Below, one piece after another: positions 38,528-51,623 of a DNA stretch of 64,000 nucleotides. Below the pieces are notes generated by a model, which saw only the letters and a list, made by a program, of their open reading frames with translations, was not told the origin of the DNA and searched no databases. A program made the position numbers and the translations under genes. The number at the start of each line of letters is the position of its first letter. Within the stretch, counting starts at the first letter, position 1. The DNA is from Cranoglanis bouderius (lineage: Eukaryota > Chordata > Actinopteri > Siluriformes > Cranoglanididae): NCBI GenBank assembly GCA_023630585.1, contig CM042547.1, positions 4,303,768 to 4,367,767 of the forward strand. Reading direction: 5' to 3'.

Positions 38528-38996
38528 TACACAAAGATGTCTAGACCTGTCTAGCTTCAGTATGAAATCAAGTGAATGGAGTAGAAGTTGATTAGTTCCA
38601 GACCATCTGTAGCATAAAATCAAGGTTCCTACATGCACTGTGCTTTCCACGTTTTAGGTTTTGGGTAAACAGAAAAGGGTGGAAAAGGTCACCATCACAC
38701 AGCAAAGTGAGACAGATTACACCATGTTTTTTTTTTTTTTTTATTCATGAGTTACTAAACGTATTTTGCATATGAGACATTGGAAGGTTCTGTTTGATAA
38801 TTCTGTGATTTTAAGATTTTAAAATTATTTAAAATTTTGTTTAACATTTCAGAGAGAGCACTTATTCCAGGATCTCAGCATGTCTGAATATGTGATGATT
38901 TATGATTGTACAGGGGTCTACTCAATCTTACTGCCCCTAGAGGGACATAGTGTCAGTGTGTTTCTCTGATCAGCAAGTGAAAGTCTTGCTCAATGT

Positions 38997-39000
<4 letters not shown>
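38528..39000. other. Non-coding stretch
   Basis: There is a T-run near 38727-38742; no gene recognised. Confidence 0.35.

Positions 39001-39066
<66 letters not shown>
39001..39066. repeat. (CT)n microsatellite
   Basis: CT dinucleotides of about 66 bp. Confidence 0.97.
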
Positions 39067-39072
<6 letters not shown>

Positions 39073-39260
39073 GTGTGTATGTGTTTATTTTACAGTCTGG
39101 CCATATGTTCTCTCCTCTCCAGGAGGCAAATGGATGTTAGGATGGCCATCCATAAAGAACTTCATACTGTATGAGCTGATGCAACTTGACCTTTTTAATC
39201 AGCTCCAGATGGCTGCAAAACCTCCATCAGAACCTGCATTAGCTCTCACCTTGTCTGTAT

Positions 39261-39261
39261 G

Positions 39262-39341
<80 letters not shown>

Positions 39342-39342
39342 C
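39261..39342. repeat. (GT)n microsatellite
   Basis: GT dinucleotides with a TATATG interruption near 39325. Confidence 0.96.
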
Positions 39343-40744
39343 TTTTCCTACATTGGTGCAAACTGACTGAATCCAGGCTGCAGGTGTAGTATGTCATGGC
39401 TAAGATCTGTGTCCAAAAGGGAAAAAAAAACAAAGTTTCGAATAAAGTGCCCTTTGCCCTCACTCCATTTCTGTGCCTCTCCTTGACTCGATCAGAGAAA
39501 CTTACCATTATAGCTGCACCTCCAACACTCTGTTGTCCTCTACTCTATCTATTCTGTTTTTCTAAACATTTTAGCCCATATTCTTTCTGAACTTAGCCCT
39601 TACTTAGTAAGATTTCCTTGGTTATGTTGCAGTGTAACACCTGCTTCTCTGGTGAAAAGGATGTTGGGAAAGCCCGAGGAGATTCTGCTGATCAGTAGTG
39701 GTGATGTATTTTTCTTCCTTTAAGGGGATGATAAAAACCCAGCTTCACTGGACTGAAACATTGTTGGACATTTTCATTTTCCAGAAAACTAAAGCTACAT
39801 GGCTTTGATTGACTAGCCTGAGAAGGATTTCACAATATTTCTGTGTGATGTATACTCAAACAAAAAACCCACTGCAAACCCGAAAGGCAAACGCTTGTCA
39901 GTGTGATGTTTTAGTGGTTTGACCCCTAAACTTTGCAGATGGGAGTCTGAATCCCCCACTGCTTAGTGTGCAGAGTTTGCTGTGGTCTGTCCCACTTTTA
40001 AGGTTAACCTTCAAGGTGTGAGGGATTCCCAGCCACACTTTTAAAAAAAAAAATTTATCAGTACCACTCGCTCCGCTAAAGGGTGGTCTTTCACGTCGCC
40101 TTCGCTTGTGGGTTTGCGCACCTACATGTGGTGTGATCATCGTTTCGTTTCTTCACAGTCTTACCCGCTAATGCTATTGTCTGTATCACCATCTTCCCCT
40201 CTTGCTCTTTCTCTACAATAAATGGTTTTCACATTGTCTGGATTTTTTTTTTTTTGGCTTTAAGACAGCAGAGGACATGAGCCGGTGGTTTTTAGGTGAC
40301 ATTTTATCTTCTGTTTGATGGAAATTCAGATGTGTGAAGACCCCCCCTTATACCATGTTTCTGCTGCCTTGCATCAGACTCCACCCTCTTACATGTGAAA
40401 AATACAGCTTTTTTTCCACAACATGATTTCTATTCACTGCATCTGTAGTGTATATAAGTAACAGTAATTTCAAAACATTTCCTGTATTGAGAAAGAAACA
40501 ATAGCTGCTTACATGAAATGCTGTTCCATCAGTAAATGATGAAATGCAGACATTCTAAATATTATAAGGCAGAAATTAAACATTTTTACTGTTACTCTTA
40601 GAATAAAACAAACATCACTGGGTTGATTTTCTGCTTTTTTCTTTTTTCATATAGTTTTAGCTAACTGTTCAATGCACGAACAAGGTTTTCTGATATCCAT
40701 GCTGAATTTTATTTGGTATCTATCCATAAAAAGCTCTAAATGTA
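39343..40744. other. Non-coding stretch
   Basis: No coding or element structure recognised. Confidence 0.35.
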
Positions 40745-40990
40745 CACTGCCAGTCAGAGGTTTTTGAACTCTTTATGGGGTATTTTTATGTTTAATTACA
40801 AGTAAGCCTCTATCTGCAATAAAATAAGGAAAAAGTTAAACAAGTGATCAATCAAATACCTAAATCTTTGTATGAAATGACTTATTGTCCATTCTCAGAT
40901 TCTACTGGGACTCTAAATAAGTGGTTTATTTAAAACCAAGTGCACTTTAATCAAAAATATTACATGGTGTCAACTTTTGACTGGCAGCAC
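40745..40990. mobile_element. Tc1-type MITE (CACTGCCAGTC family)
   Basis: It begins CACTGCCAGTCAGAGG after TA (40743-40744) and ends CAACTTTTGACTGGCAG, the imperfect inverted repeat. The expected closing TA has mutated (CAGCACA). It is 246 bp with no coding capacity. Confidence 0.8.
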
Positions 40991-41961
40991 AGGCATTTCC
41001 ATGTTTACTTCAAACTACATTGAGACCACTGGATGGAAAATTGTACAGATTTATGTGTTTTGCATAAAACCTTTACTGAATGTCCCAATGACTTTTGTTA
41101 TAAGTAAGTACTGAGTGGGCTGGTTTTCTTTTGTTTGTTTTACTCAGTGCTGGGAAACATTATGGAATTATTGTCTACAGCAATTGCATCTACGCAACCG
41201 ATGTGATAGGTAGTGATTAACTTAGTGAGTGAAAACGTTCCTGATAAACTTCTTTTGGAACTTTCCTGATAGATTTTTCCCAATTTTATAGCATTTTGGT
41301 TTGGTTTGACTATAAATCATCCTTCCTCATTATAATTCCTATGAGATAAGGTTAAAAGAGCAGTGCTTGTTTACAGTCATGTAGTATAAAGAGCCAGTGA
41401 TGGATGTGAATAAACCCAAACATTTCTGGAGGCCTCCATTTCACAAGTACATCATCATGCAATGAAACACAAAAGTAATGTGGTCAGTCATACAGGTCAC
41501 AGTGGAGTTCACTAACCTTTTTTCCTTCCCTCTTACTCTCTGACATTGTTTACTTCTGTGTAATAGCCCATGCTGTCACATATTTTGACACAGACACTTC
41601 AATACAATTCCTTCCCTGTTAGTCAGAGAAGATTGTTGATGCAGGAATTGGAAAAGAAGGACACAGGGACACAAGAGGGACACAAGATTTCTTTGGTTTG
41701 AATGGTCATGCCGTATTTGTTTGTTATGAACTGAAGTGTTTAGAAGTGTATTTGGGTTTTAATTTAATGAATTTTATTATGTTTTTATCACCGTGTATCA
41801 CCTTTTCCCCCAGCATTGTGTGAAGGTGTCCCCCACTATACAATACTGCGTGTGTATGTGTGTGTGTGTGTAGGTGTGAAATCACATGCTGCAAAGAGCA
41901 ATGCAGCATGCGTCAAAGCCAGTTGAGAAGATGTGCGTGTAACCACAAACAAAGTGTGTTT

Positions 41962-41962
<1 letters not shown>
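40991..41962. other. Non-coding stretch
   Basis: No gene recognised. A short GT-rich word lies near 41850-41875. Confidence 0.35.

Positions 41963-42047
<85 letters not shown>
41963..42047. repeat. (GT)n microsatellite
   Basis: About 85 bp of GT dinucleotides. Confidence 0.97.
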
Positions 42048-42049
<2 letters not shown>

Positions 42050-42542
42050 CAGCACCGGGAAAGCCGTTCGCCTCTGTACCACTCGCCCACACTCCGCTCT
42101 TTCACAAATGACATTTACACACTCTTGCATTTTCTCTCATTTACCCTCTGTTCATTCTCCAGACTCGCTCTCTTGCAGCTAGTAGAAAAAAAGACTGTCA
42201 GTTTCACTGAGATACACTGAAAATAAACGAACACAAACGCACAGATACATAGTTATAGAGACATAAAGTCTGAGTAGTTCCACAACCTGAGTAATGAATT
42301 TGTTCATATGGTAAACTACCATCATATTGTTAATGCTGACTTCTTAAAGTCATGTGCAAATGTGTTTCTGTCAAATAAGTTAAGAATAAGAAGTGTTCTG
42401 AGTGTGTAGATGTTTCTTGATATTCACATCAGATTTCAATTGACCTCTTCTGTTTATTTCTGCTTTATAATCACTTATTGATGTAAAAAAGGGATTAAAT
42501 AAAGCATATATTAAATAGATGCAGAAATGGTAAAAAACAAAA

Positions 42543-42837
<295 letters not shown>

Positions 42838-42859
42838 TCAAAATGTACCATTCCGATCA

Positions 42860-42932
42860 GAATAAATGCACTATAGTCTGTGATATATAGATGCAATAAA
42901 GTCTATGATAATATGCACTAAAGTCTATGTTT
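42860..42932. repeat. Short degenerate tandem repeat (about 24 bp, three units)
   Basis: GCACTATAGTCTGTGATA, GCAATAAAGTCTATGATA and GCACTAAAGTCTATG follow one another. Confidence 0.8.
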
Positions 42933-42935
42933 GAG

Positions 42936-42987
42936 CAAAAAAAAAAAAAAAAAAAAACATTACCCACATCTCCCGGCATTCACAGAA

Positions 42988-43022
<35 letters not shown>
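42936..43022. repeat. A-run and T-run pair
   Basis: About 21 As (42936-42957) and 32 Ts (42989-43021) flank a 31-bp unique spacer, another foldback-capable arrangement. Confidence 0.9.
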
Positions 43023-43026
<4 letters not shown>

Positions 43027-43807
43027 CAGTCCTGGTCCAAATTTGTTCCAACTGTCGGCAGCTCTCTCTTCCTTCCTGCAGTTCAGCAGAGTTAATCCCT
43101 CACTCCTCAGGCTCTTCTTCAAGAACAGCCCTCCCTTTCTTACCAAAACAAGGCCATCAGGCACCTTGGAAATCCACTCTGTTTCTCAGATTAAAGAGGC
43201 TAGATGGGAAAGCTGTTGATTTTCCTGATTGGATTTAGCTGTGTGAAAGTGAGCCGGAACTCCATGGCTCTGGGAAAAGCTCAGGATGAAAAAGAGTGAC
43301 AGAGAGTATTAAAAGAGAAGAAGTTTTATAGGGCATGTGGAGACTGAAAATGATGTAATTTATTTCCTGTAGCATAGTTTATAATGTGGAATGTAATGTG
43401 GTTTATAATGTGAGTTCTGACTGTCCCATGTGGTTTGATAGAGGACAGAATATTAAGCCTGAATTTGTTTGGTTTCTGTCCTGTAGTTTTATTTCAAATC
43501 ATTAAATGAAAGTTCAACATTGCCTTGAAGAAAAGGTCTTGTTTTATTTTTATTTTTTCTGTAGTGGTTTGGGGAAAAGAAAGTTTTTTTTTTTTTCTCT
43601 CATGTTTTTTTAGCCTAGAGTAGCTTAATATCAGTTCACATATTGGGTATCCACTTACTTATGGTGGCTAACCATTTTAAGCAGTAATTATATTTCAGCA
43701 GAGTCCAAATCGGAGGGAATTTTAGTTTAAAAGTGGCCTTAGTGTAGTTCTGTAGTTGCACCATAGTCCTGAAGAAACATCTCATTCCAATGTATATGAG
43801 TTATATA
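43023..43807. other. Non-coding stretch
   Basis: Nothing recognised before the TA (43806-43807) used by the next Tc1 element. Confidence 0.35.
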
Positions 43808-45392
43808 CAGTGGGTATAGAAAAGAATCACCTCCCATCAAAATAATCACATTTTGTTGCTTTTCAGCCTGAAATGAAGATGGACACAGTTTCTGTTTTAT
43901 CCAGCTGTATTTACACAGTGCAACTTATAATACCCAAGTGAAAGATATAACACCAACATGTCCGGAAAAAAAAAAAAAAAAAAAAAAAAAAACAATCACT
44001 GAGTTGGAAAAAGGATCACTCCCCTCCTAAAAATGACTTGTAAACTCCGTAAGGTGTAGCTAATCACCTTCTCAATGGCATACAAAGCCAGTTGACTTTC
44101 AACTGTGATCAGCTGTGGTCATTTTGATTAGCTCAGCATGAAAAGAGCTTTCCTGGAGCATTTTGTAGTGCATCTGAAGCAAATGATCAACTATGGGTGG
44201 CAAGGCACTGTCAAAAGATCTCCGGGATAAAGTTGTGGACAGGCACAAGTCAGGAGCTGGATACAAAAAAAAAAATCAAAGGCTTTATCAATGCCTAGAA
44301 GCACAGTGAAGTCTATTATTAAGAAGTGTAAGGTATTTGGTACAACACAGACCCTCCCTGGATCAGGACATCACTCAAACTGGATGAAAGAGCCAGGAGG
44401 AAACTGGTCAGAGAGGCTACCAAGAGGTCTACAGCAACTCTGAAGCAGTTGCAGGAATTTATGACAAAGAGTGGTCATTGTGTGCATGTGACAACAATAT
44501 CACAAATTCTCCACAAATGTGGCTTGTATGGGAGAGCTGCAAGAAAAAAGCCACCCACGACTGAGCTTTGCCAAAACGCACCTTGAAGATTCTGAGGCCA
44601 CATGGAAAAAGGTGTTATGATCAGATGAGACTAAAATTGAATTATTTGGCCTCAACACTAAACAATACATCTGCCGGAAATCCAATACAGATCACCATAC
44701 AAATAACACCATTCCTACAGTAAAGCATGGAGGTGGTAATATCCTGTTATGGGGGTGTTTCTCTGCAGCAGGGACTGGAGCATTTGTCAGGATAGAAGGA
44801 AAATGGATGGGGCAAAATACCATCAAATTCTTGAGGAAAATCTGTTGCCCTCTGCCAGAAAGTTGTCAATGGAAAGAAGGTTTACCTTCCAACATGACAA
44901 TGACCCAAAGCACACAGCAAAACTGACCACACAGTGGTTGAAGGAGAAAAAGGTGAATGTCCTTGCATAGCCTAGTCAGAGCCCAGACATAAACCCCACT
45001 GAAAATCTGTGGAATGATTTGAAGACTGTTGTCCACAAACGGTCACCATCAACTTGAACTGAACTTGAGCAGTTCTGCAAAGAAGAGTGGGCAAATATTG
45101 CAAAGTCTAGATGTGCAAAGTTAGTAGAGACATATCCCAACAGACTAAAGGCTGTAATTAAAAAATTAAGGCAAATTAAAGCAAGGGGGTGATCCTTTTT
45201 CCAACTCAATGATTCTGTTTTATTTATTTATTTATTTTTGGTGTTGGTGTTATATCTTTCACTTGGATGTTACAAGTTGCATTGAGTAAATACAGCTGGA
45301 TAAAACAAAAACGGTGTCCATTTTCATTTCAAGCTGAAAAGCAACAAAATGTGATTATTTTAAAGGGGGGTGATATTTTTCTATACCCACTG
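43808..45392 (+). mobile_element. Tc1-type DNA transposon (family F), near full length
   Basis: It starts CAGTGGGTATAGAAAAG and ends CTATACCCACTG with TA on both sides (43806-43807 and 45393-45394). The inverted repeats are about 180 bp long with an inner copy (AATGATTCTGTTTTA against AAAACAATCACTGAG). At 1585 bp it is the only Tc1 copy of the window near full length. Confidence 0.93.
44193..45192 (+). pseudogene. Tc1-type transposase, near complete, frameshifted
   Basis: The start is ATGGGTGGCAAGGC, giving GGKALSKDLRDKVVDRHKSG for the first helix-turn-helix. Frames then shift several times (1000 nt, not a multiple of three). The [10 protein letters not shown] region with the first catalytic Asp lies near 44622-44652. 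The 44749-44970 frame has [20 protein letters not shown], then [14 protein letters not shown] with the second catalytic Asp, and stops at LA*. Past that stop (TAG near 44968) the coding text continues with SQSPDINPTENLWNDLK, so the third catalytic residue (Glu) is retained, unlike the other copies here. Frameshifts and stops keep it inactive. The tail ends near KARG*. Confidence 0.88.
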
Positions 45393-45430
45393 TAGATGAA
45401 TGACAATAAAAACCGACTTAACTTGGGTAA

Positions 45431-47360
45431 TGTACAGTAGACTGAGATGGATGCAACTGCAGTTAAATTTTTATTAAAGGAGCTAGCAGGCAATTCAAAA
45501 ATGTCAACGTTGTGAACAGTAAACAGGCAGAGGTCAGGCGATCAGCAAAAAATATTTTGAGGTTAATCTGAAATATGAAAACCAGGAGACAGAATTAGAT
45601 CAAGGACCAGAATATAACCATACAGAACAAATGTCTCAGTAAAGTCAGGTAGGTAAACACTGAGCAATACTTCACCCCAAACAAAGAAACACGAGGGTTT
45701 AAATAAACTAACTAATTAAATACACTAACTAATTAAGGGGCAAACTAAAAACAAGTGAGAGTTTGTGTCAAGACACACTAGGGAGATAACCAATGACAAG
45801 ACATGAGAGGAGACATGACATGAACCAAAACAAAACAAAACATAAGTAAGGTGCGGCTCCAGAAGTGCCTTCTAACACTCCCCCAGGTGGTCCTGCACCT
45901 CTGGGTACAATGTCCATGAGATTCCCAGGGTCCCGGGGCAGGCATTGTCCAGCATGAGCTGGTGGTGGGGTAACAACGTCCTTTCCAGAGCCTGGTGGCA
46001 GAATGGCGATGTCCTCCAGTTTGAACTTGGCTGGAGAGGCCCCCCTATCGGCCTCTGGAATGAGCTTGGCTGAGGAGGCCGCCTCATTGGCCTCCGGAGT
46101 GAGCTTTGCTGGGGAGGCCAACTCATCGGCTTCTGGAGAGAGCTCAGGTGGAGAGGCTGCCTTGTCAGCCTCAAGCTGGAGCAGGGTGTGGGAGGCCGTG
46201 TTGTCAGCCTCTGATTTGAAATTGACTGAAGAGGTCCCCCTGTCAGCCTCTGGCTTGAGCTTGGCTGGGAAGGCCATCTCGTTGGCCTCTGGAATGAGCT
46301 TGGCTTGGGAGGCTGCTTTGTTGGCCTCTAGAGTGAGTTTTGCTGGGGAGGCCACCTTGTCGGCTTCTGGAGGCAGCTTGGCTGGGGAGGCTGCCTCGTC
46401 AGCCTCAGGCTAGAGCAGGGTGTGGGAGGCTGCATTGTCAGCATTGTCTGCATTGGCTGAAGAGACCCCCTGTCGGCCTCTGGCTTGAAATTGGCTGGGG
46501 AGGCCACCTTCTCTGCCTCTATAATGAGCTTGGCCTCAGCCTCTGCAGCCAAACTCACTCCAGAGGCTCACTCCAATGAGGGTTTGAGGCTGTCTCATCA
46601 ACTTCTGGTGTGAGCTTTGCTGGGGAGACTGCCTCGTTGGCTTCTGGAGGGAGTGCAGCTGGGGAGGCTGCCTCGTCAGCCTCAAGCTTGAGCATGGCAT
46701 GGGAGGCCGCGTTGTTGGCCTCCAATATGATATTGGCTGTCGGCCTCTGCCATGAGCTCAGCTTGTGAGGCCACCCCGTTGGCCTTGGCCTGTCTTGAGC
46801 ATGGCGCTGGAGGCCATCTTGTCAGACTCATCGACCTCTGGTGTGAGCTTTGCTGGGGAGGCCGCCTTGTCTGCCTCTGTGGGAAGCTTGGCTGGGGAGG
46901 CCACCTTGTCAGACTCTGGAATGAGCTCAGCTTGGGGGTTGCCCCATCATGCTCTTTCTTCAGCATGGCATGGGAGGCCATCTCATTTGCCTCAGGCCTG
47001 AGCTTTGTTGGGGAGGCCGCTTCATCAGCCCCTGGAGGGAGCTTGGCTGGAGAGGCTGCTTCGTCAGCCTCAGGCATGGGCTTGGCTGGGGAAGCCGCCC
47101 AGTTGGCCTCTGGAATGAGATTGGCTGGAGCTTTTGTTTCCTCTTCCTCTCCAGTTGTGGTTCAACAGGCTTTTGAAATACAGTTGGCACCGTAGCAGGA
47201 ATCCTTCTGGAGAGAAAGATAACCACAAATGGCTCGGTAAAGTCAGGTAGGTAAACAGTGAGTGCTACTTCACCCTGAACAAAGAAATACAAGGGTTTAA
47301 ATACACAAACTAAATAAGGGGCAAATTGAAAACAGGTGAGAGTTTTCAAGAAACATTAGG
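45431..47360 (-). mobile_element. LTR-type non-autonomous retroelement with repeat ORF
   Basis: The minus-strand 3' LTR appears to be 45431-45877, starting TGTTAGAAGGCACTTCTGG and preceded by the purine-rich CTGGGGGAG (polypurine tract). A partial second copy lies at 47210-47355: GTAAAGTCAGGTAGGTAAAC, CAAAGAAA.AC.AGGGTTTAAA and GGGGCAAA occur in the same order in both (45635-45765 and 47235-47340). A minus-strand AATAAA lies near 45470. There is no pol. The inner part is repeat ORFs. The LTR start TGTTAGA is shared with the 58 kb element. Confidence 0.7.
45768..47180 (-). pseudogene. Repeat ORF of the 45 kb element (13-residue units)
   Basis: The minus-strand frames 45768-46355 and 46682-47077 are built of degenerate 13-residue (39-bp) units of the form PEADEAASPAKLx. 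The lower frame ends with KDVVTPPPAH, then GNLMDIVPRGAGPPGGVLEG. The last part resembles the PRGPGPP tail of the 58-61 kb ORF, just before its polypurine tract. Frameshifts around 46360-46680 divide the reading. No enzyme or zinc-finger domain was seen here. Function is unknown; the repeats are alanine/lysine/glutamate-rich and could form helices. Plus-strand frames with SASG or LAGEAA repeats are shadows. Confidence 0.65.
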
Positions 47361-48653
47361 TATGCACTCGAGTGCTGCAAACTGCAGCATGCTGTGCTCA
47401 ATGTGAGGAGGAAATATGCGACAACTTAACTTACAAAACAAAACTTGGCATATGGATATAAAAACCACAGAAAAGACATGTACTGTATGGAGTTAAGGGC
47501 TTCTTATGACAGACACTTTTAGTTAGATACAAATATTTGTTCATGGACATATGGCCAAAAAATAGCACCTAAAAAATTATCATGATATACTAGCCAAGAC
47601 AATATTTGCCATTATCTGATCATTTGAGAAAAGACAGATCTGCAGATTTAGTATTGACATTTTATCTATAGATTTTGGTCCAGGTTTAGTCTGTTAGCAT
47701 GGTTATAGGCCATAAAATAAACAATATGCCAACTCAGCAAGCACAAACCATGTTTATGACCCACAGACTAAACCGTCTATTAAATATTACTGATCTGTAA
47801 AGACTGGTGCTGCACTTAGCTGACTATTTCATTAGCGATTCATCTAAGAAAGAAGCACATTGATATATCACTAACATCTTAGTCTCCATAAGACAATATT
47901 CACAGAAGATCACTGATTCAGGCGTTAGGTCAGTCCTGAAAAGTACATCGATATGTACAAGATCAGAGGAATCAGACATTATAGCGAAGGATTGTCTGTT
48001 ACTGAAAGACAGCAGGAGAGGCAGACATTCAGAAGGACAAAAAGACAGACATTTTGGTGACATGATAACAATGTTCTAGAGGTCACAGACAACAGGAACT
48101 CCACCCAAATTACACTCTTATCTAATCAAGAACACCTGTATGGATTTGTGTGCCTAAACTATTGATCTGTTCTCAGTTATTGTAGATAAAACACATGGCC
48201 CTCTGTATTCATTTTAACTAGTGTTTAAAAAAATTAAAAGGCCAGCTATTTTAAGTTAAAATCATCATGATGACCAGCCTTGGCTAATTATGGATCTAGA
48301 GAATCAATCTTTTTGGTATTTATGGAAAAATAGATGTGAAAGTGTGCAGCAGAACACTGATCTTTTATCCTTAATAGCACATAACTTGTGATGTGTGCAT
48401 TTTTTAAATTGTCTTAAATCACTAGTTCCTGGTGACTGTCAAAATAAACAGTGGATACAGGTTGATTCTGATAAGAAGATCTTTTATTCGTGCTTAGCAG
48501 TGTGTGAATGTTTGGGGGAGGGGGGGGGGTTGGGTTGTTAGCTTCTTTATGTGTCAGGATAACTAAGTACAGGCATAACATTGTTATGCTTGAACTTCTG
48601 ACCTCCCCTAGCCTGTTCTTATCAGATATACAGGATACAGATACAGTAAACCT

Positions 48654-48709
<56 letters not shown>

Positions 48710-49372
48710 AAGCAACTGCGATGTGTGGCCACACCAGTGTCTTTGATTAAGATATGTCATCCCTCATCCCTCCCTTTCTGGATGCCTGTCTAGCCTTGTC
48801 TGGTTTGAATGGCTGAATGGAGATTCTTAAAGGCACAATAAGCCACATTCATCCACATCCACAAAGGCTGGTTATGTTCATCCTGACAAACATCAACGCT
48901 GATCCAGACACCATCTCCTTCCCTGCTCCCCACGGCGCCTGCAGAGAGAGGTCATCTCCCTTGCACCATCTCTCGGTCTTTACGAGGTCAGGAGTTCAAT
49001 TACAAACATCAAGTTTCCACTGTCCCAAGTCTAACCCAATCCTCGCACACCCACTCCTACTGTTTGACAAGTTGATTGGCCTGATTCACAAAATTGGCCA
49101 GAAAATATAACACAAAAGGATGCTCATCAGGTGTGCCCTGCATGTTCTCCATTTGGTTTGTCTACAATCCAAAAACTTCTCAGTGCCCTTTAAATGGGGA
49201 ATATGCTGATGTTAAACAAATGACTTTATGGTGAGGATACTGTGAGGCTTTAGATGGTAACCTGAGCTTAACTGTTAAACTGCCAATCATGGACACACTT
49301 AGGGTGTGTCCATAGGGTGTGTCCTTGGCCCTATAATTATACCTAGAAACCCCAATTTTACTATTAGATTAT
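47361..49372. other. Non-coding stretch with one CA repeat
   Basis: No gene recognised. A G-run (GGGGGAGGGGGGGGG) lies near 48513-48529. Confidence 0.35.
48658..48705. repeat. (CA)n microsatellite
   Basis: About 48 bp of CA dinucleotides. Confidence 0.96.
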
Positions 49373-49380
49373 GATTTCAT

Positions 49381-49701
49381 TTGTGGGAGCACGGTGGCTT
49401 AGTGGTTAGCACGTTTGCCTTGTACCTCTGGAGTTGGGGGTTTGAATCCTACCTTTGTGAGTGGAGTTTACATGTTCTCCCCATGTTTTGGGGGTTTTCT
49501 CTGGGTACACCAGTTTTGTCCCCCAGTTCAAAGACATGTGTTGTAGGCTGATTGGCATTTCCTTTTTTTCACAATTGTGCCCTGTGATGGTTTGGCACCC
49601 TGTCCACGGTGTCCTCCGCTTTGTGCCCCAAGTTCCCTGGGATACGCTCCAGGCTCTCCCACAACCCTGGATAAGTGGTATGGAAAATGGATGGATGGAT
49701 G
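49381..49701 (+). mobile_element. tRNA-headed SINE with 8-bp target duplication
   Basis: The tRNA-like head has an A box (TGGCTTAGTGG at 49395-49405) and a B box (GGGTTTGAATCC at 49438-49449), the internal RNA polymerase III promoter. The body has the TTTACATGTTCTCCCC and CCCTGTCCACGGTG text known from fish SINEs. The tail is a (GGAT)n run at 49683-49703. The flanks GATTTCAT at 49373-49380 and 49702-49709 are identical. I think it is of the DANA/mermaid type, but the family name is tentative. Confidence 0.9.
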
Positions 49702-49709
49702 GATTTCAT

Positions 49710-50113
49710 CTATGTGGTGGGGAAAATCTGTCAGATCACTGTGGCCGAATTCCAGCAAACAGCCATAAAAGACACTTCAACTGTAAGAAATCATAAACAT
49801 ATTTCACCAAACTTTCAAATGCTATCTTTCTGCAATGATAATGTTGAGTAAGGAGCCATTTTAACTAAAAGCATAATGCATAATGATGACTTGCACCTTG
49901 CTAGCTAATTGTAATTTCCTCACACAATGCTTTGATCAAGTTTTAGGAAAACTGCATATCATAGCAAAACAGTTTGTTTGTGATACAGCTGTGGTTCCTT
50001 CTATAGTTAAGGGTTCATAGCTTCCTAAAGGGCTTCTACAGTTTTTACTCAGATAAGGAAACACTCTGTTGTAGGGTTCTAGATACTGTATGTAGGACGA
50101 GGTAATTCTCATT
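49710..50113. other. Non-coding stretch
   Basis: Nothing recognised. Confidence 0.35.
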
Positions 50114-50878
50114 TGTGACATAACGTGGAAGCTACGTCCACCAATTAGCGGCAACGTTTGCCTATTTAAAGATGGCGTTGCATAGCTAGGGAGCGTCACT
50201 TCCCCTGCCTGTGTCCAGGTGGCCAACGGTCTTTCAGGTATGGGTTGGCTTTTTAGCCTGTAGCATTTTTAGCTAATAGTTTGCTTTGTGCTAATCATTC
50301 TTTTTGTCCTTCAGATTTGGGACTTTTTTTGCTTTGATTCGTTCATTGTTCTTTCCAGGTAGGCTTTTAGCACTATTATGCTTCGCGATGGTGTAGTGAG
50401 CTTTATGGGTGGTGATACAAATGTTTTACTGTACCCTCCCATGTATCCCAGAAAGCTGGTGATTTGGGACATGCCATGGATTGTACTGACTGGAAGGGGC
50501 ATATTGTTGGGGTGAGGCCATTTAATCGGTAAGTCACTCTTGATTTGGACAGTTTTGAGCATTAATGATACAACTCATGCAAGCTATGTGGCTCTTAGCG
50601 GAGCGTGCACGAGGGTTACAGCTGCTTTGCTCCTTGTTACAACTGCTTGTCGCAACTACTCTGCTGTTTGTTTCAGCTCCACTGCTTTTTGATACGAGCT
50701 TCTCTGCTTCTTGCTGGGGCGGCAAGCTTCTCTGCTTCATGTTGGGCACATGTGCTTGCTTCTTATTTCTGCTGAAAAGTTAGTGGTTTCTGGGTTCTAC
50801 CCGGAGGCCACGTTCTGTTGTTTCGCCGGGGTATTTTTATATATTGTGCACTGGTTACTGTTTGTTGTTGTTGTTGTT

Positions 50879-50911
<33 letters not shown>

Positions 50912-51623
50912 CCTTTCTTTTTTTTATTATTTGTGTGGGGTTGGGCTGACATTTATGTTGGCCTGGTAGCCGGGCAGTTAGCTCTGGGAGTAGTGAAGTG
51001 CAATCCGGCATTGTCTTGGGAGCTTACCCCAGCTCCCCTGTTATTCTTTTGCGTTTTATTGTGTTGTTGGTTTCATTTATATGGAGATTATATGTTCTTA
51101 ATTTTCTTGTTTTGTTTGTTTTTAGGAGCTGAGGACGATGGCAGAATTATTCTACCTCCTCTCTGTTGGTGGCGGTTTCTTCACTGAGACCTGTGTTAAT
51201 CACCTTGGTAGTGGGTGCATGTGTGTGGTGCTCAAGTGTATGTTTGTGTGTGTGTAGAGTGTGAGATGTTGCTCTGTCTTTCTTTCTGCCAGTACGCCTC
51301 AGGTCTGAATGAGTAGTGGTGACTGATTTGTTTGTCTGGTTTCTTTGCTTGCTTTATTTTTGTTATCTTTGTGTGCAGTAACAGTATGACAATTTTAAGT
51401 ACCCTGTCACTTTGACCACAAGTCTTACTGTCTTAAAGAGTAAAGCCTAGGCATATGTTTTATGTGACTGGTTGGTGAATGTACTGTTTTACTTTCAACA
51501 CAAATTGGATAATAAAGCTCATACCAAACTTCACCTTTGGTTCTTCCTGCAGAACGAATCTGCATGTCCTACTGTAGGGTTAGGGTGCCCTGTGCAATAA
51601 TTCTCTGGGCGAAATACCCAAAG
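50114..51623 (+). mobile_element. Candidate long solo LTR
   Basis: The block starts TGTGACATAACG, has a TATA-like CTATTTAAAG at 50162-50171 and an AATAAA at about 51511. It ends before TGGTGTAGTCGGTG (51624 on), a TGG-starting stretch in the place where a primer-binding site would follow a 5' LTR. CT- and T-rich and low in coding potential, it differs in texture from its neighbours; a (GTT)n-(GT)n stretch lies at 50860-50908. It could also be a non-coding host transcription unit. No matching second LTR or target duplication was identified. Confidence 0.35.

Noticed and set aside
46003..47195. Plus-strand frames with SASG and LAGEAAS repeats
   Set aside because: They are shadows of the minus-strand 13-residue repeat ORF, whose orientation is set by the LTR, the AATAAA and the purine tract.
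49381..49455. Possible tRNA gene
   Set aside because: A and B boxes belong to the head of a SINE with a body, tail and target duplication.
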